This document shows, piece after piece, positions 1 through 8,176 of a stretch of 64,000 bases of DNA. Made by a program: the position numbers and the translations under genes. Each line of letters starts with the position of its first letter. Position 1 is the stretch's first letter. The stretch spans positions 1,054,001 to 1,118,000 of the forward strand of contig NZ_JRHC01000001.1 in assembly GCF_000949475.1 (NCBI RefSeq). The letters run 5' to 3'. The notes beneath the pieces were generated by a model. The model made no database searches. It was not told the DNA's origin and worked only from the letters and a program-made list of their open reading frames with translations. The DNA comes from Draconibacterium sediminis. Its GTDB lineage: Bacteria > Bacteroidota > Bacteroidia > Bacteroidales > Prolixibacteraceae.

Positions 1-11
1 TGTTTTAACTT

Positions 12-647
12 TTACTCCAGAACCAGCTTACGTTTTTGAATGTAGAAATGCCACAGAATATAGGTTGCCACCGAGCGGTTGGGCGAAAAACGTTTCATGT
101 ACTCAACAATTTCCTCTTTTGTGGCTTCGGGTGCAACAAGCTCCAATTCGTAAACTGCTTTAATGGTTGCCAGGTCTCCGGGAGGAAAAATATCAGAATA
201 ATGAAGACTCATCAAAACATACATATCGATGGTCCAGTTACCTATGCCTTTTAGTTTTATCAGAATTTTTCGGATGGCAGCTTCATCCATTTCGTTTAAT
301 TCGTCGAGATTAAGTTTGCCGCTTACAATTTCATTGGCAAGAATCCGGCTGTATTGTATTTTCTGGCGGCTAAAATAACAGGCGCGCAACTCTTCGTCCG
401 CAAGTTTCAACAGGCTTTCAGGTGTTACATTTTTTATTTTATCCTCTAATTTATTGTATGCTGCTTTTGCTGATGCGAGCGAAACCTGCTGTTCCAAAAT
501 GGTTAGGATGAGTGTGGCAAAATCCGGTTTGCGATACCACAGCGGAGGGTAATCGAATTCCCTGATTACGTTCTCCAGCTTTGGTTCTACACCGGTGCAC
601 CAGTCGCAAAGTTCTTTAAAATGGCTTTCGTTTTTTATTTTGGTCAT
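12..647 (-). CDS. DNA-3-methyladenine glycosylase II-like (AlkA/HhH-GPD family)
   Basis: Base-excision repair glycosylase of the HhH-GPD superfamily, expected to remove alkylated purines in the cytoplasm. The 211-aa protein has the family's QQVS segment (about residues 53-56), a helix-hairpin-helix with the sequence LKGIG (132-136), and an Asp (about 158, in PPGDL) placed like the catalytic Asp of AlkA. It lacks the extra N-terminal domain of E. coli AlkA, so it resembles the shorter AlkA-type enzymes. The ATG at 647 is the first start in a frame that is colinear with the family. It stands alone, its 3' end is close to the window edge, and a 415-bp gene-free stretch lies upstream. The exact substrate range cannot be told from sequence. 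Confidence 0.85.
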   Translation of the reverse strand: MTKIKNESHFKELCDWCTGVEPKLENVIREFDYPPLWYRKPDFATLILTILEQQVSLASAKAAYNKLEDKIKNVTPESLLKLADEELRACYFSRQKIQYSRILANEIVSGKLNLDELNEMDEAAIRKILIKLKGIGNWTIDMYVLMSLHYSDIFPPGDLATIKAVYELELVAPEATKEEIVEYMKRFSPNRSVATYILWHFYIQKRKLVLE

Positions 648-739
648 GTTTTAAATTTGCTTATAACGAAGAACTGTTTTTTGAAGAATATGTTTAGTGG
701 AAACGACTATTTATAGGAATTGCTGACAATGTTAAATGT

Positions 740-905
740 TGGAATTTACCCTCTCTCCTGTCTCTCCCTTTATAAAGGGAAAGACGATTATCCTCTAAAA
801 ACAACGACGTATATGGATTAGATGAAGTTTATTTTTACGAACCACTATCCAATCGTCCTTCCTTGCTGGCAGGGAAGGATAAGAGGATGGGTATAAATAC
901 TATTC
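740..905. repeat. Intergenic palindrome-rich stretch, probable dispersed repeat remnant
   Basis: This part of the 415-bp gap between the AlkA-like gene and the PHP gene contains short perfect hairpins, for example CCCTTTATAAAGGG near 771 and CCTTCCTTGCTGGCAGGGAAGG near 869, with the words GATTATCCTCT and AAGAGGATGGG around them. A segment TTTTTACGA near 832 also recurs near 63715 next to another hairpin-rich stretch. It looks like a non-coding dispersed element. No open frame worth calling is present on either strand. Confidence 0.35.
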
Positions 906-922
906 GCGATATTTTTGAGATT

Positions 923-954
923 AAAAAAAGAGGAACTCCAGGTGTTCCTCTTTT
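923..954 (-). terminator. Rho-independent terminator after the PHP gene
   Basis: Perfect 11-bp stem (AAAAGAGGAAC paired with GTTCCTCTTTT) with a 7-nt loop. On the minus strand it is followed by a run of seven T. It lies about 110 bp downstream of the stop codon of the PHP-domain gene. Confidence 0.75.
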
Positions 955-1063
955 ATATAATACCGAATTAAATAAATAAAATCTTCTCTCGCAGATTGTT
1001 TTCTGCTTTCTTTTAAAAAAACGGAGATAGCGTATTTTTAGTGCTACTGTTTAAGTATTGATT

Positions 1064-2146
1064 TTATAATTCCAATTTAAGTTTCAGGTTTTTAGTTCCT
1101 TTTACATGCAGGTTTTTCACTTCAACCCAATTATTAAAACCATTAGGAATATTTACCATTGTTTCTCCGTTGGCAGGAATGGTAAACAGATCTTCTTCCG
1201 ACGATAAAACAAATGGAACATCTGATTTATTTGCGATGATGTAGGTTTTGCCTTTTTCATATTCACGGTAAAATTCAATTTTTACCGAAGCCTCAAAAAT
1301 GGCTTTCAGATATTCTTCTTTTCCGGTCAGAATATTGCCAAAATAAGCCACGGTGCGGTTGGCAAACAAGGCTTCGCGAATCGATTCCTGCGTGCGTTCT
1401 TTTGCCAATACCAATGTCATCGGACGGTGGTAATCTTTCAGGTTATACATTTCTGAGTTTATTCCGTGAATATCAGATGCAGCATGTGGTGCAATGTTTT
1501 TGTCCATGCACCAGTCCAGAGCAATTGGGTACCATTCTTTCTCATTAAAAACTTCAATGGCATGAAGCATTCCGTTTTCAAAAAGTTCGGTGTGTTCGTC
1601 CCACCACAAGCAGGTGTCGGGTTGCTGAGCTTTCCACCCCGGGTGGTTCCAAATAAAATACGCCCCTTGCTTTTTAGCTTCGGCAAAAGCATCGCGCCAG
1701 TTTTCCACGTCAAGTGCCTGAGTGTCGTTTAAAAATAAAGCATTAAAATGCCCCGGAGCCATGCTTCGTGTAATCTCACCGGCTTTTATAAGAATGATAT
1801 TTTTTTGTTGAGCACGTGGCAAAGCAATCTCATACGATGAATTGTCGTCTCCGGCAACATCCTTTTTTGAGGGATGGCGTTCAATATGATCGGTAATGGC
1901 AATCACATCAAGCCCTTCGTTGTACGCTTCGTCAACCCGAATTGTAGGCCACACACTTCCATCGGAAAAAACGGTGTGCATATGAAAATCGCATTTTAAG
2001 GTTTGGTAGCCCAAAATATCAGGGATGTTTATTGTTTTGCGTGAATTCTTGTTCAGGAGTTCGGGCATTTGAATGTTATTTACATTTTGTGCAAAAAGAG
2101 AAATACCCATTAGTAGAAAAATTGCTGTGAAAATTTTTGTTTTCAT
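1064..2146 (-). CDS. Secreted PHP-domain phosphoesterase-like protein
   Basis: Metal-dependent hydrolase of the PHP (polymerase and histidinol phosphatase) family. The 360-aa product starts with a signal peptide (cleavage probably after LFAQ, residue 20). It shows the PHP motifs: HMHTVFSDGS (H55, H57, D62) and ITDH (D86, H87), followed by GEIT and a later NHPG motif. The C-terminal 80 residues look like a small beta domain. It is the last gene of a leftward series with SusD (94 bp upstream), SusC and a metallophosphoesterase, so it may act in the periplasm on an imported phosphoester. A phosphatase or phosphodiesterase role is inferred from the family. Members of this secreted group have little experimental work, so the substrate is open. 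Confidence 0.8.
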   Translation of the reverse strand: MKTKIFTAIFLLMGISLFAQNVNNIQMPELLNKNSRKTINIPDILGYQTLKCDFHMHTVFSDGSVWPTIRVDEAYNEGLDVIAITDHIERHPSKKDVAGDDNSSYEIALPRAQQKNIILIKAGEITRSMAPGHFNALFLNDTQALDVENWRDAFAEAKKQGAYFIWNHPGWKAQQPDTCLWWDEHTELFENGMLHAIEVFNEKEWYPIALDWCMDKNIAPHAASDIHGINSEMYNLKDYHRPMTLVLAKERTQESIREALFANRTVAYFGNILTGKEEYLKAIFEASVKIEFYREYEKGKTYIIANKSDVPFVLSSEEDLFTIPANGETMVNIPNGFNNWVEVKNLHVKGTKNLKLKLEL

Positions 2147-2240
2147 TGGATAAAAAAATTGTGGTTTAAATAAGTTTATAAAAGGCCTGCATAAATATAC
2201 ACAGACCTTTAGTTTTATTTCTATGAAAAAAGAGTGAATA

Positions 2241-3719
2241 TTATTTTAACCACCAGCTTGTTTCTCTGATTTTATCTTTGCCTTCGCCAAACTGAGTAGT
2301 AATGGCAGCACTTACATGTTCGCTGTTTTGCTGGTATTCGCTGGTTGGGTACATCCATCGCAAAGGAGGAGTATTGGTTCCATCAATCCGAAATTCAGGA
2401 TACCCGGTGCGTAAGTGGTCGAAGTACATTCGCCATCCGCCTTGCAGAAACGAAGGAATATATTTCTGAAGCATGATTCGCTTTAATTGCTCTTCGTTTG
2501 ATGAAGCATTGGAAAAATCGACCAACTGGACCTGCAAATATTCGTTTGCTGCATCGGCATTTACATACTCTGCAAAATCGGTAGCATGGGCATTATAAAA
2601 CTCAAACGATGCTTTTACCGCATTTTCGTAGTGATCCTTGGCCGAGGTACTGATCCACCCACGAACGGCGGCTTCTGCCAAAATAAGTTGCAGTTCAGTA
2701 TATCCCAAAAATACATGCGGTTCAGTGGTTGGGTCGGTGGTGTATCTCAGGTTTACCTTCGATACTTTTCCTGCGGCTGCTTTCAGGTTTACCTCGTTAT
2801 ACGGAGCAATCGGATCTCCACCTTCGTAGGCCGAAAAATCGTTGATGGCCAAACCGGCTTCTTTCGCATTACGTGTTTGTCCGCAGAAAATAAATAATCG
2901 CGGGTCGCTCAAGTCCTGGAGGCGCTTCACATAAGTTGAGTCCATATAACGGGCCGAACCATAGCTACTGCTGTTGTATTCAGTATAACGACTTCCCAAT
3001 TCGTCGATAAAAATGAGCTGACCATTGTCGTCGTTCGATTCAAGAATCGGCGAGTTGTTGTAAATGCCGGCAAAGGTGCTTTTTACATTCAAATCAGAAT
3101 CCGATTCTTTCTTTGAAAGCGTGATAAGCACTTTTAAACGAAACGAGTTGATACATTTGCGCCACTGGCTTGTGCTTCCGTTATAAATAATATCGCCGGC
3201 AATAATGCTGTTGTTGTTGGCTAAAAGGGCATCAGCATCTTCAAGCTCCTGTAGTATTCCTTTGAAAATATCTTTTTGCGTATCGTAAGCCGGGGCATAA
3301 ATTTCGTCGGTTTCTCCTTGTAAGGCATCGGAGTAGGGGATGTCGCCAAAAGTTAGGGTGAGATTATAAAAATAATAGGCGCGGAAAAATTTGCCCAGAG
3401 CTGTATAAGCGGTGTTTCCAATGCGTTCGGCTTCTTCCATCATTTTTGTAATATTCCGAAGCTTCGCATAATCGCCAAAACCTGCACGATTCCAGTTGTA
3501 ATACTGGTTGGCATTTTCGCCATCGGTTTGTACCACCATTCGCGAGGCAAACATTGGGCTCACTCCTTCAACCTGGAAAGCATTCCATTCAATATCGGTA
3601 AGTAAAAGTTGCGGGTGTGTTTCGGGTACATTGTTCGGGTTCAGGTTTAACTCCTCTAAATCGCTGCATGAGCTGAATCCCCAAACAAAAAGTATTGCTG
3701 ATAAAATATATTTTTTCAT
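2241..3719 (-). CDS. SusD/RagB-like nutrient-binding lipoprotein
   Basis: Outer-membrane, surface-exposed substrate-binding partner of the SusC transporter encoded just upstream (28-bp gap). The 492-aa protein begins with a lipoprotein signal (FSSC, acylated Cys18), then the typical SusD start with DLEELNLNPNNVP. It has the N-terminal TPR-like helices (for example TALGKFFRAYYFYNLTLTFG) and the C-terminal WRMYFDHLRTG region of the SusD-like 2 subgroup. That subgroup is often found with non-glycan as well as glycan cargo, so the ligand cannot be assumed to be a sugar. The neighbouring phosphoesterases suggest a phosphorylated substrate. Confidence 0.93.
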   Translation of the reverse strand: MKKYILSAILFVWGFSSCSDLEELNLNPNNVPETHPQLLLTDIEWNAFQVEGVSPMFASRMVVQTDGENANQYYNWNRAGFGDYAKLRNITKMMEEAERIGNTAYTALGKFFRAYYFYNLTLTFGDIPYSDALQGETDEIYAPAYDTQKDIFKGILQELEDADALLANNNSIIAGDIIYNGSTSQWRKCINSFRLKVLITLSKKESDSDLNVKSTFAGIYNNSPILESNDDNGQLIFIDELGSRYTEYNSSSYGSARYMDSTYVKRLQDLSDPRLFIFCGQTRNAKEAGLAINDFSAYEGGDPIAPYNEVNLKAAAGKVSKVNLRYTTDPTTEPHVFLGYTELQLILAEAAVRGWISTSAKDHYENAVKASFEFYNAHATDFAEYVNADAANEYLQVQLVDFSNASSNEEQLKRIMLQKYIPSFLQGGWRMYFDHLRTGYPEFRIDGTNTPPLRWMYPTSEYQQNSEHVSAAITTQFGEGKDKIRETSWWLK

Positions 3720-3747
3720 CGTCGTAAAATTTAATTATTCGTGTTTT

Positions 3748-6700
3748 TTAGAATGTTACAGTTAATCCCAAACCAACATAACGCGTTGAAGGATCCTGCA
3801 GGTTGTTGTCATCTCCGTAATCAGGATCAATGATGTCGGCCTTTTTCCACATTGCCAGGTTGTAGCCGTAGGCAGTGGCTTCAACTTTTTTGAATGCGTT
3901 TATATTCACCAGGGTAGTGAGGTCGTAACTGAATGCCACTTTTCGAAGCTTTACATAACTACGATCGAAAATATTGGCAAACGTCTCATTTTCGTCTTGC
4001 GATACTTTTGCGCGATACGGATAGTTTTGCGACCATGTTTGCCAGCTTACCGCTGTTTCGTTGGTTTGGTACTCGCGTGTGTCGGAGATTACGTTTCCTT
4101 CAGTGTCGGTGGTTAGTTCGCCACTAATAACGTTCACCGCATCGGGAACATAAACAGGATGCCCGGCAGCATATTCAGCATCGCGGTATTCAACCGAGTT
4201 CGGGTGTTTGCCTCCCCACCACATTTTTTCAACTGATAATGATCGTATAACACCGCCAAGCGAACCATCTATGTCAACATCCAACGAAAGATTTTTGTAT
4301 TTGAAATGGTTTTGCAAGCCAAACATCCAGTTCGGAGCGGTATGACCAAAAAGTTGCGGATTTGGATCTTTCGATGGCAGACCGGTTTCTGCCGAAACGA
4401 TAAGCTGGCCATCGGCAGTTTTCATCCAACCCGTGGCATAGTAGTTATCAATGCGCTCATTCAACGAATAGTTCCCGTATTTTTCTTCGCCACCATAAAT
4501 TTGTGTAAGCTTTTTAACGCTGGTTGTCCAGTTTAACCCAAGGTCCCAGCGGAAATTGCTTTTACGCACCGGGTTGGCATTTAGCATCACCTCAAAACCA
4601 TTGGTTGTGTATTGGTTTCCGTTTACTTTTCTTGAGTCGAAACCACTGGCTTCCGAAATATCCAGGTTAATAATCTGGTTTTCGTCTACAATGTTGTAGT
4701 ACGTCAAATCAAAACTTAAGCGGTTTTTCAAAAAAACAGACGACAAGCCCAATTCAAACGAAGTTGACTTTTCCGGTTTGATATTCGGATTTACAATCGT
4801 TCCCGGATAACTTACTTTTGAATTTCCATTGTACATTCCGCTGTTGCTGTAGTACGACGAGATCTGGTAAGGACTCAAATCACTTGATACCACAGCCCAT
4901 GATCCGTATAATTTTAAATAATCAACGGCTTCCGGAAGATCAATAAGGTTCGATAAGAGGGTACTTAAAGAAACTGAAGGATAGAAGTACGAATTGTTTG
5001 ACGCTGGCAAGGTTGAAGACCAGTCGTTTCGTGCAGTAACAGTAAGGAAGAAGGCATCCAGCATATCCATTGATAAAGTACCGAAAACGCTTCGTATTTC
5101 GCGTTCCTGGTAGTAGGTTGATGCTTTTACATTGCCCAGCGAGTTGTTTAAACTGTACACCCACGGAACCACTAAACCATCGGTAGCATTGTATTCCTGC
5201 TGGTATTTTTTGTAGAACATTGAGGCGCCGGCGTTGGCACTTAAGCCAAACTTATCGGAGAAATCTTTTTTATACGACAGCAAAATATCATTATCGATAT
5301 TTACCTGATCCGTATTCCATGTTTTGTAATCCCCTTCGCGCGGATCGCCATAGTTCAGGTACGACTTTGGGCTTTCACGGTCTTCGAAAGTATGTTTTAA
5401 CACTGCAGAACTCCTTCCTTGCAGGCTGAGGTCTTCGGTAATGTCCCATTTCATTTTAACCTGCCCGTTACTGGTGTTGCGGTCGTGTTTCTGGTTCAGC
5501 TCGTGAGCAGCAAAATACACGTTGTTATACCAGGCGTAGTTATAGTTGGCCTGGCGGTAGCCTTCCTGTCCGGGGATATACATGTGTTCTTTCAGTTCCT
5601 GTCCATTCACATCGTCGCCCATCCATATTAAAATGGTGTACATGTGGTTTTTGGGGCCGTAACCGTAACGCGGGTAATTGGGCGAATAAACTTTGTTGAA
5701 CGATAATTTGGCATCGAGTGTAAGGTTTGAAGTAAGGTTGTACAAACCGTTAAATGTTAGTCCGCCGGTTTTCAGGTTCGAGTTGGGTACCCTGCCTTTT
5801 TCTGATTGGTAAAAGCCTGAAAAGCGTGTTGATGCTTTTTCATTTTTCGAAGCGATGGAGAAATTCGTGGTTGAAACCACGCCCGTGCGCATAAAATCCT
5901 TCAGGTTGTTGTGGTATTCCCACGGAATTGGAACCCGTGAGTAGCGCGATTTATCGTCATATTGTGTTCCCGAAACATCGCCCCACCACGGTATAGTTTC
6001 GCCGGTTACATTGTCGTAAATCGGGCTGTTCCACTGCGGAATTTCAAGGTTGTCGGAGAATTTTGGCCCCCAGATCATATCTCCGTCCGAGATACCACCG
6101 TCTTGTCCGTCCCAAAATTCATACTGGCCATTCGATCCGTTTCCGTATTCGGTTTGTGTTTCCGGGAAAACGGTATAACCTGCCGAAATCATGGTACTGT
6201 TTGAAATGGTAATGTCAAGACCTTTTTTAGCGGCTTTTTTGGTAGTAATTAGAATTGCACCATTTCTTCCGCGCGATCCGTAAAGCGACGAAGCAGTGGG
6301 CCCTTTCAATACCACAATGTTTTCAATGTCGGCGGATGAAACATCAAAAAAGTCGGTTTCAACCGGAACTTCATCAATTACGATGAGGGGCGCTTTTCCG
6401 CGAAGTTGAAAATCGGGGCTTTGAAAAATACCGGTTTTGGTATCAACTGTTAAACCTGCCACCTGGCCGCTTAACATGTTACCCATGTTGGGTGCATTAA
6501 CACTGGTTATGGTTTCCGATTTTACTTCCTGTGTAGAATAACCAAGCGCTTTTTTCTCCTGGCTGATACCCAGAGCGGTAACAATAACTTCGTCAATTTC
6601 CTGAAGATTTTCTTCTAAAACCACATTAACTCGGGTGTTGCCATCAAGCGGTATTTCTTTTGCTGTATAGCCAATAAACGAAAACACGAGTGTTGCGTTC

Positions 6701-6891
6701 TCGCTCACCTCAATTCGGTAGTTTCCATCAGAGTCGGAAACTGTTCCGTTCGATGTTCCTTCTTCCATAATACTTACTCCGGGTAAGGAAAGTCCGTTGG
6801 TTTCCGTAATTTTTCCCGTGATTTCTTTTTTCTGAGCAAAAAGGACTATGCCCATCAGCAGAAATCCAATAGTTACAATAAAGTGTTTCAT
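3748..6891 (-). CDS. SusC/RagA-family TonB-linked outer-membrane transporter
   Basis: 1047-aa TonB-dependent beta-barrel that imports the substrate captured by the SusD partner. It has a signal peptide (ending LFAQ, about residue 19), a carboxypeptidase-regulatory-like domain (about 22-100, with GKITETNGLSLPGVSI and YRIEV), and a TonB-box-like stretch (EIDEVIVTALG). A plug domain follows with the hallmark SLYGSRGRNGAILITTKK, and then the barrel, which ends in VGLGLTVTF with the terminal aromatic residue. Length and order match SusC. It forms an obvious operon with SusD. There is no anti-sigma or hybrid two-component regulator beside it, so its control is not visible here. Confidence 0.95.
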   Translation of the reverse strand: MKHFIVTIGFLLMGIVLFAQKKEITGKITETNGLSLPGVSIMEEGTSNGTVSDSDGNYRIEVSENATLVFSFIGYTAKEIPLDGNTRVNVVLEENLQEIDEVIVTALGISQEKKALGYSTQEVKSETITSVNAPNMGNMLSGQVAGLTVDTKTGIFQSPDFQLRGKAPLIVIDEVPVETDFFDVSSADIENIVVLKGPTASSLYGSRGRNGAILITTKKAAKKGLDITISNSTMISAGYTVFPETQTEYGNGSNGQYEFWDGQDGGISDGDMIWGPKFSDNLEIPQWNSPIYDNVTGETIPWWGDVSGTQYDDKSRYSRVPIPWEYHNNLKDFMRTGVVSTTNFSIASKNEKASTRFSGFYQSEKGRVPNSNLKTGGLTFNGLYNLTSNLTLDAKLSFNKVYSPNYPRYGYGPKNHMYTILIWMGDDVNGQELKEHMYIPGQEGYRQANYNYAWYNNVYFAAHELNQKHDRNTSNGQVKMKWDITEDLSLQGRSSAVLKHTFEDRESPKSYLNYGDPREGDYKTWNTDQVNIDNDILLSYKKDFSDKFGLSANAGASMFYKKYQQEYNATDGLVVPWVYSLNNSLGNVKASTYYQEREIRSVFGTLSMDMLDAFFLTVTARNDWSSTLPASNNSYFYPSVSLSTLLSNLIDLPEAVDYLKLYGSWAVVSSDLSPYQISSYYSNSGMYNGNSKVSYPGTIVNPNIKPEKSTSFELGLSSVFLKNRLSFDLTYYNIVDENQIINLDISEASGFDSRKVNGNQYTTNGFEVMLNANPVRKSNFRWDLGLNWTTSVKKLTQIYGGEEKYGNYSLNERIDNYYATGWMKTADGQLIVSAETGLPSKDPNPQLFGHTAPNWMFGLQNHFKYKNLSLDVDIDGSLGGVIRSLSVEKMWWGGKHPNSVEYRDAEYAAGHPVYVPDAVNVISGELTTDTEGNVISDTREYQTNETAVSWQTWSQNYPYRAKVSQDENETFANIFDRSYVKLRKVAFSYDLTTLVNINAFKKVEATAYGYNLAMWKKADIIDPDYGDDNNLQDPSTRYVGLGLTVTF

Positions 6892-7087
6892 AAATACATA
6901 GATTTTTGTGTAAATTCTTAACTTGATTTCTATTAAATTTTAATCATAGTAATCCCATTTTGACCTATATGCGTAAGTCAATCCTTATGAAATGCAGTGT
7001 TTATTGTAGCTGAAAAATGGCTCCTCAGAAACTTAGGAGCGTTGGATGATTATCGGGTGTTCATTCTATTTCTTTATTTAGTTGGAT

Positions 7088-8023
7088 TTAGAATTTGTAT
7101 TCTTTTAAATTGGTAATAATATCTCCGTTGGCATAAAAGTCGATTATTGCGTAAGCCGGGCCAAATTCCTGGTAATTGCCGTCCCACCATCCGCCACATG
7201 CGGCACCGTTACAATGGTATTGCACGCCAAGATATTCTGTTTTGTCGGCCAGATGAATGTGTCCGCTTAATGCAGCTTTTACATTTTTGTGTTTATAAAA
7301 AAGGTCTTTTATTTTTTTTGAATCGGTGTGCATCCAGGCACCGGGTACCTGCCAGTTTCCGTCTTTTAAATTGTCGCCATCGTAAAAAACCGAGGCCGAT
7401 AAAATTGGAATATGAGAAACAATACAAACGGGTGTTGATGATGCTGTGTTTTCCAACTCGCTTGCTAACCACATAAATTGTTCATCATCGAGCCGGGCAG
7501 TGTAACTTCCTTCGTTTACCGAAGCCGGACTATCGAGAATAATAAACTTCCATCCTTTGTGTTCGAATGAATAGTACCGGTTTTTTAATTCCAGCATTTT
7601 TAATGCCCATGCTTTCCCGTAAAGCGGATCGTTCTGAATGGGCTGTTCTTTTAATCCCCAACCCCAAACATCGTGGTTGCCAATGCAGTTGTACAACGGA
7701 TATTGTAACTCATTTTTATAATAGCGAGTCCAGGCATTCCATTGCTGTTCCACCTCTTCTTTCGAATGTTTAAGGGCATCCATAATATTATCACCGGTAT
7801 TGAGAACAAAATCGGGTTTGTCTTCCAACTGGTGAATCTCTTTTAATAGCTGTTTTATTCCGCGAGCTACTTTTTCCGATTCAAAAATGTGCATGTCGGT
7901 TAAATGAACGATGCGGAATAAGCGATTTTTAGGCGCATCGGGGGCCGCGTTTGTTGTAAAGGATAATGTTGATACGGCGAGCGCTGATGTTCCAAGGGCT
8001 CCAAGAAAATTTCGTCGTTTCAT
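7088..8023 (-). CDS. Exported calcineurin-like metallophosphoesterase
   Basis: Phosphoesterase of the calcineurin-like family, 311 aa. The N-terminus (MKRRNFLGALGTSALAVS) resembles a Tat-type signal, although a second arginine pair is not followed by a strict SRRxFLK box. The metal-binding blocks are all present in order: LTDMH (D43, H45), NTGDN, GNHD and GHIH. Loss of phosphate from a phosphomonoester or diester in the periplasm is the expected chemistry. It lies between a TonB receptor and SusC on the same strand, and with the PHP gene at the far end it gives this locus two different phosphoesterases. The specific substrate is not predictable. Confidence 0.88.
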   Translation of the reverse strand: MKRRNFLGALGTSALAVSTLSFTTNAAPDAPKNRLFRIVHLTDMHIFESEKVARGIKQLLKEIHQLEDKPDFVLNTGDNIMDALKHSKEEVEQQWNAWTRYYKNELQYPLYNCIGNHDVWGWGLKEQPIQNDPLYGKAWALKMLELKNRYYSFEHKGWKFIILDSPASVNEGSYTARLDDEQFMWLASELENTASSTPVCIVSHIPILSASVFYDGDNLKDGNWQVPGAWMHTDSKKIKDLFYKHKNVKAALSGHIHLADKTEYLGVQYHCNGAACGGWWDGNYQEFGPAYAIIDFYANGDIITNLKEYKF

Positions 8024-8176
8024 TACGTTAATTTTAGTTCCCGCAAGTTGTCGACTAATTGTAAATAATATGTTTTCTAAGCTTTATTTATTCTGCATAA
8101 AAAGAATAATAACGTTAATATTATGTTATGCGAATCTTCTTTTCCTGTGCATTTGCTCCAAAAAAGGCGCTGGAAT

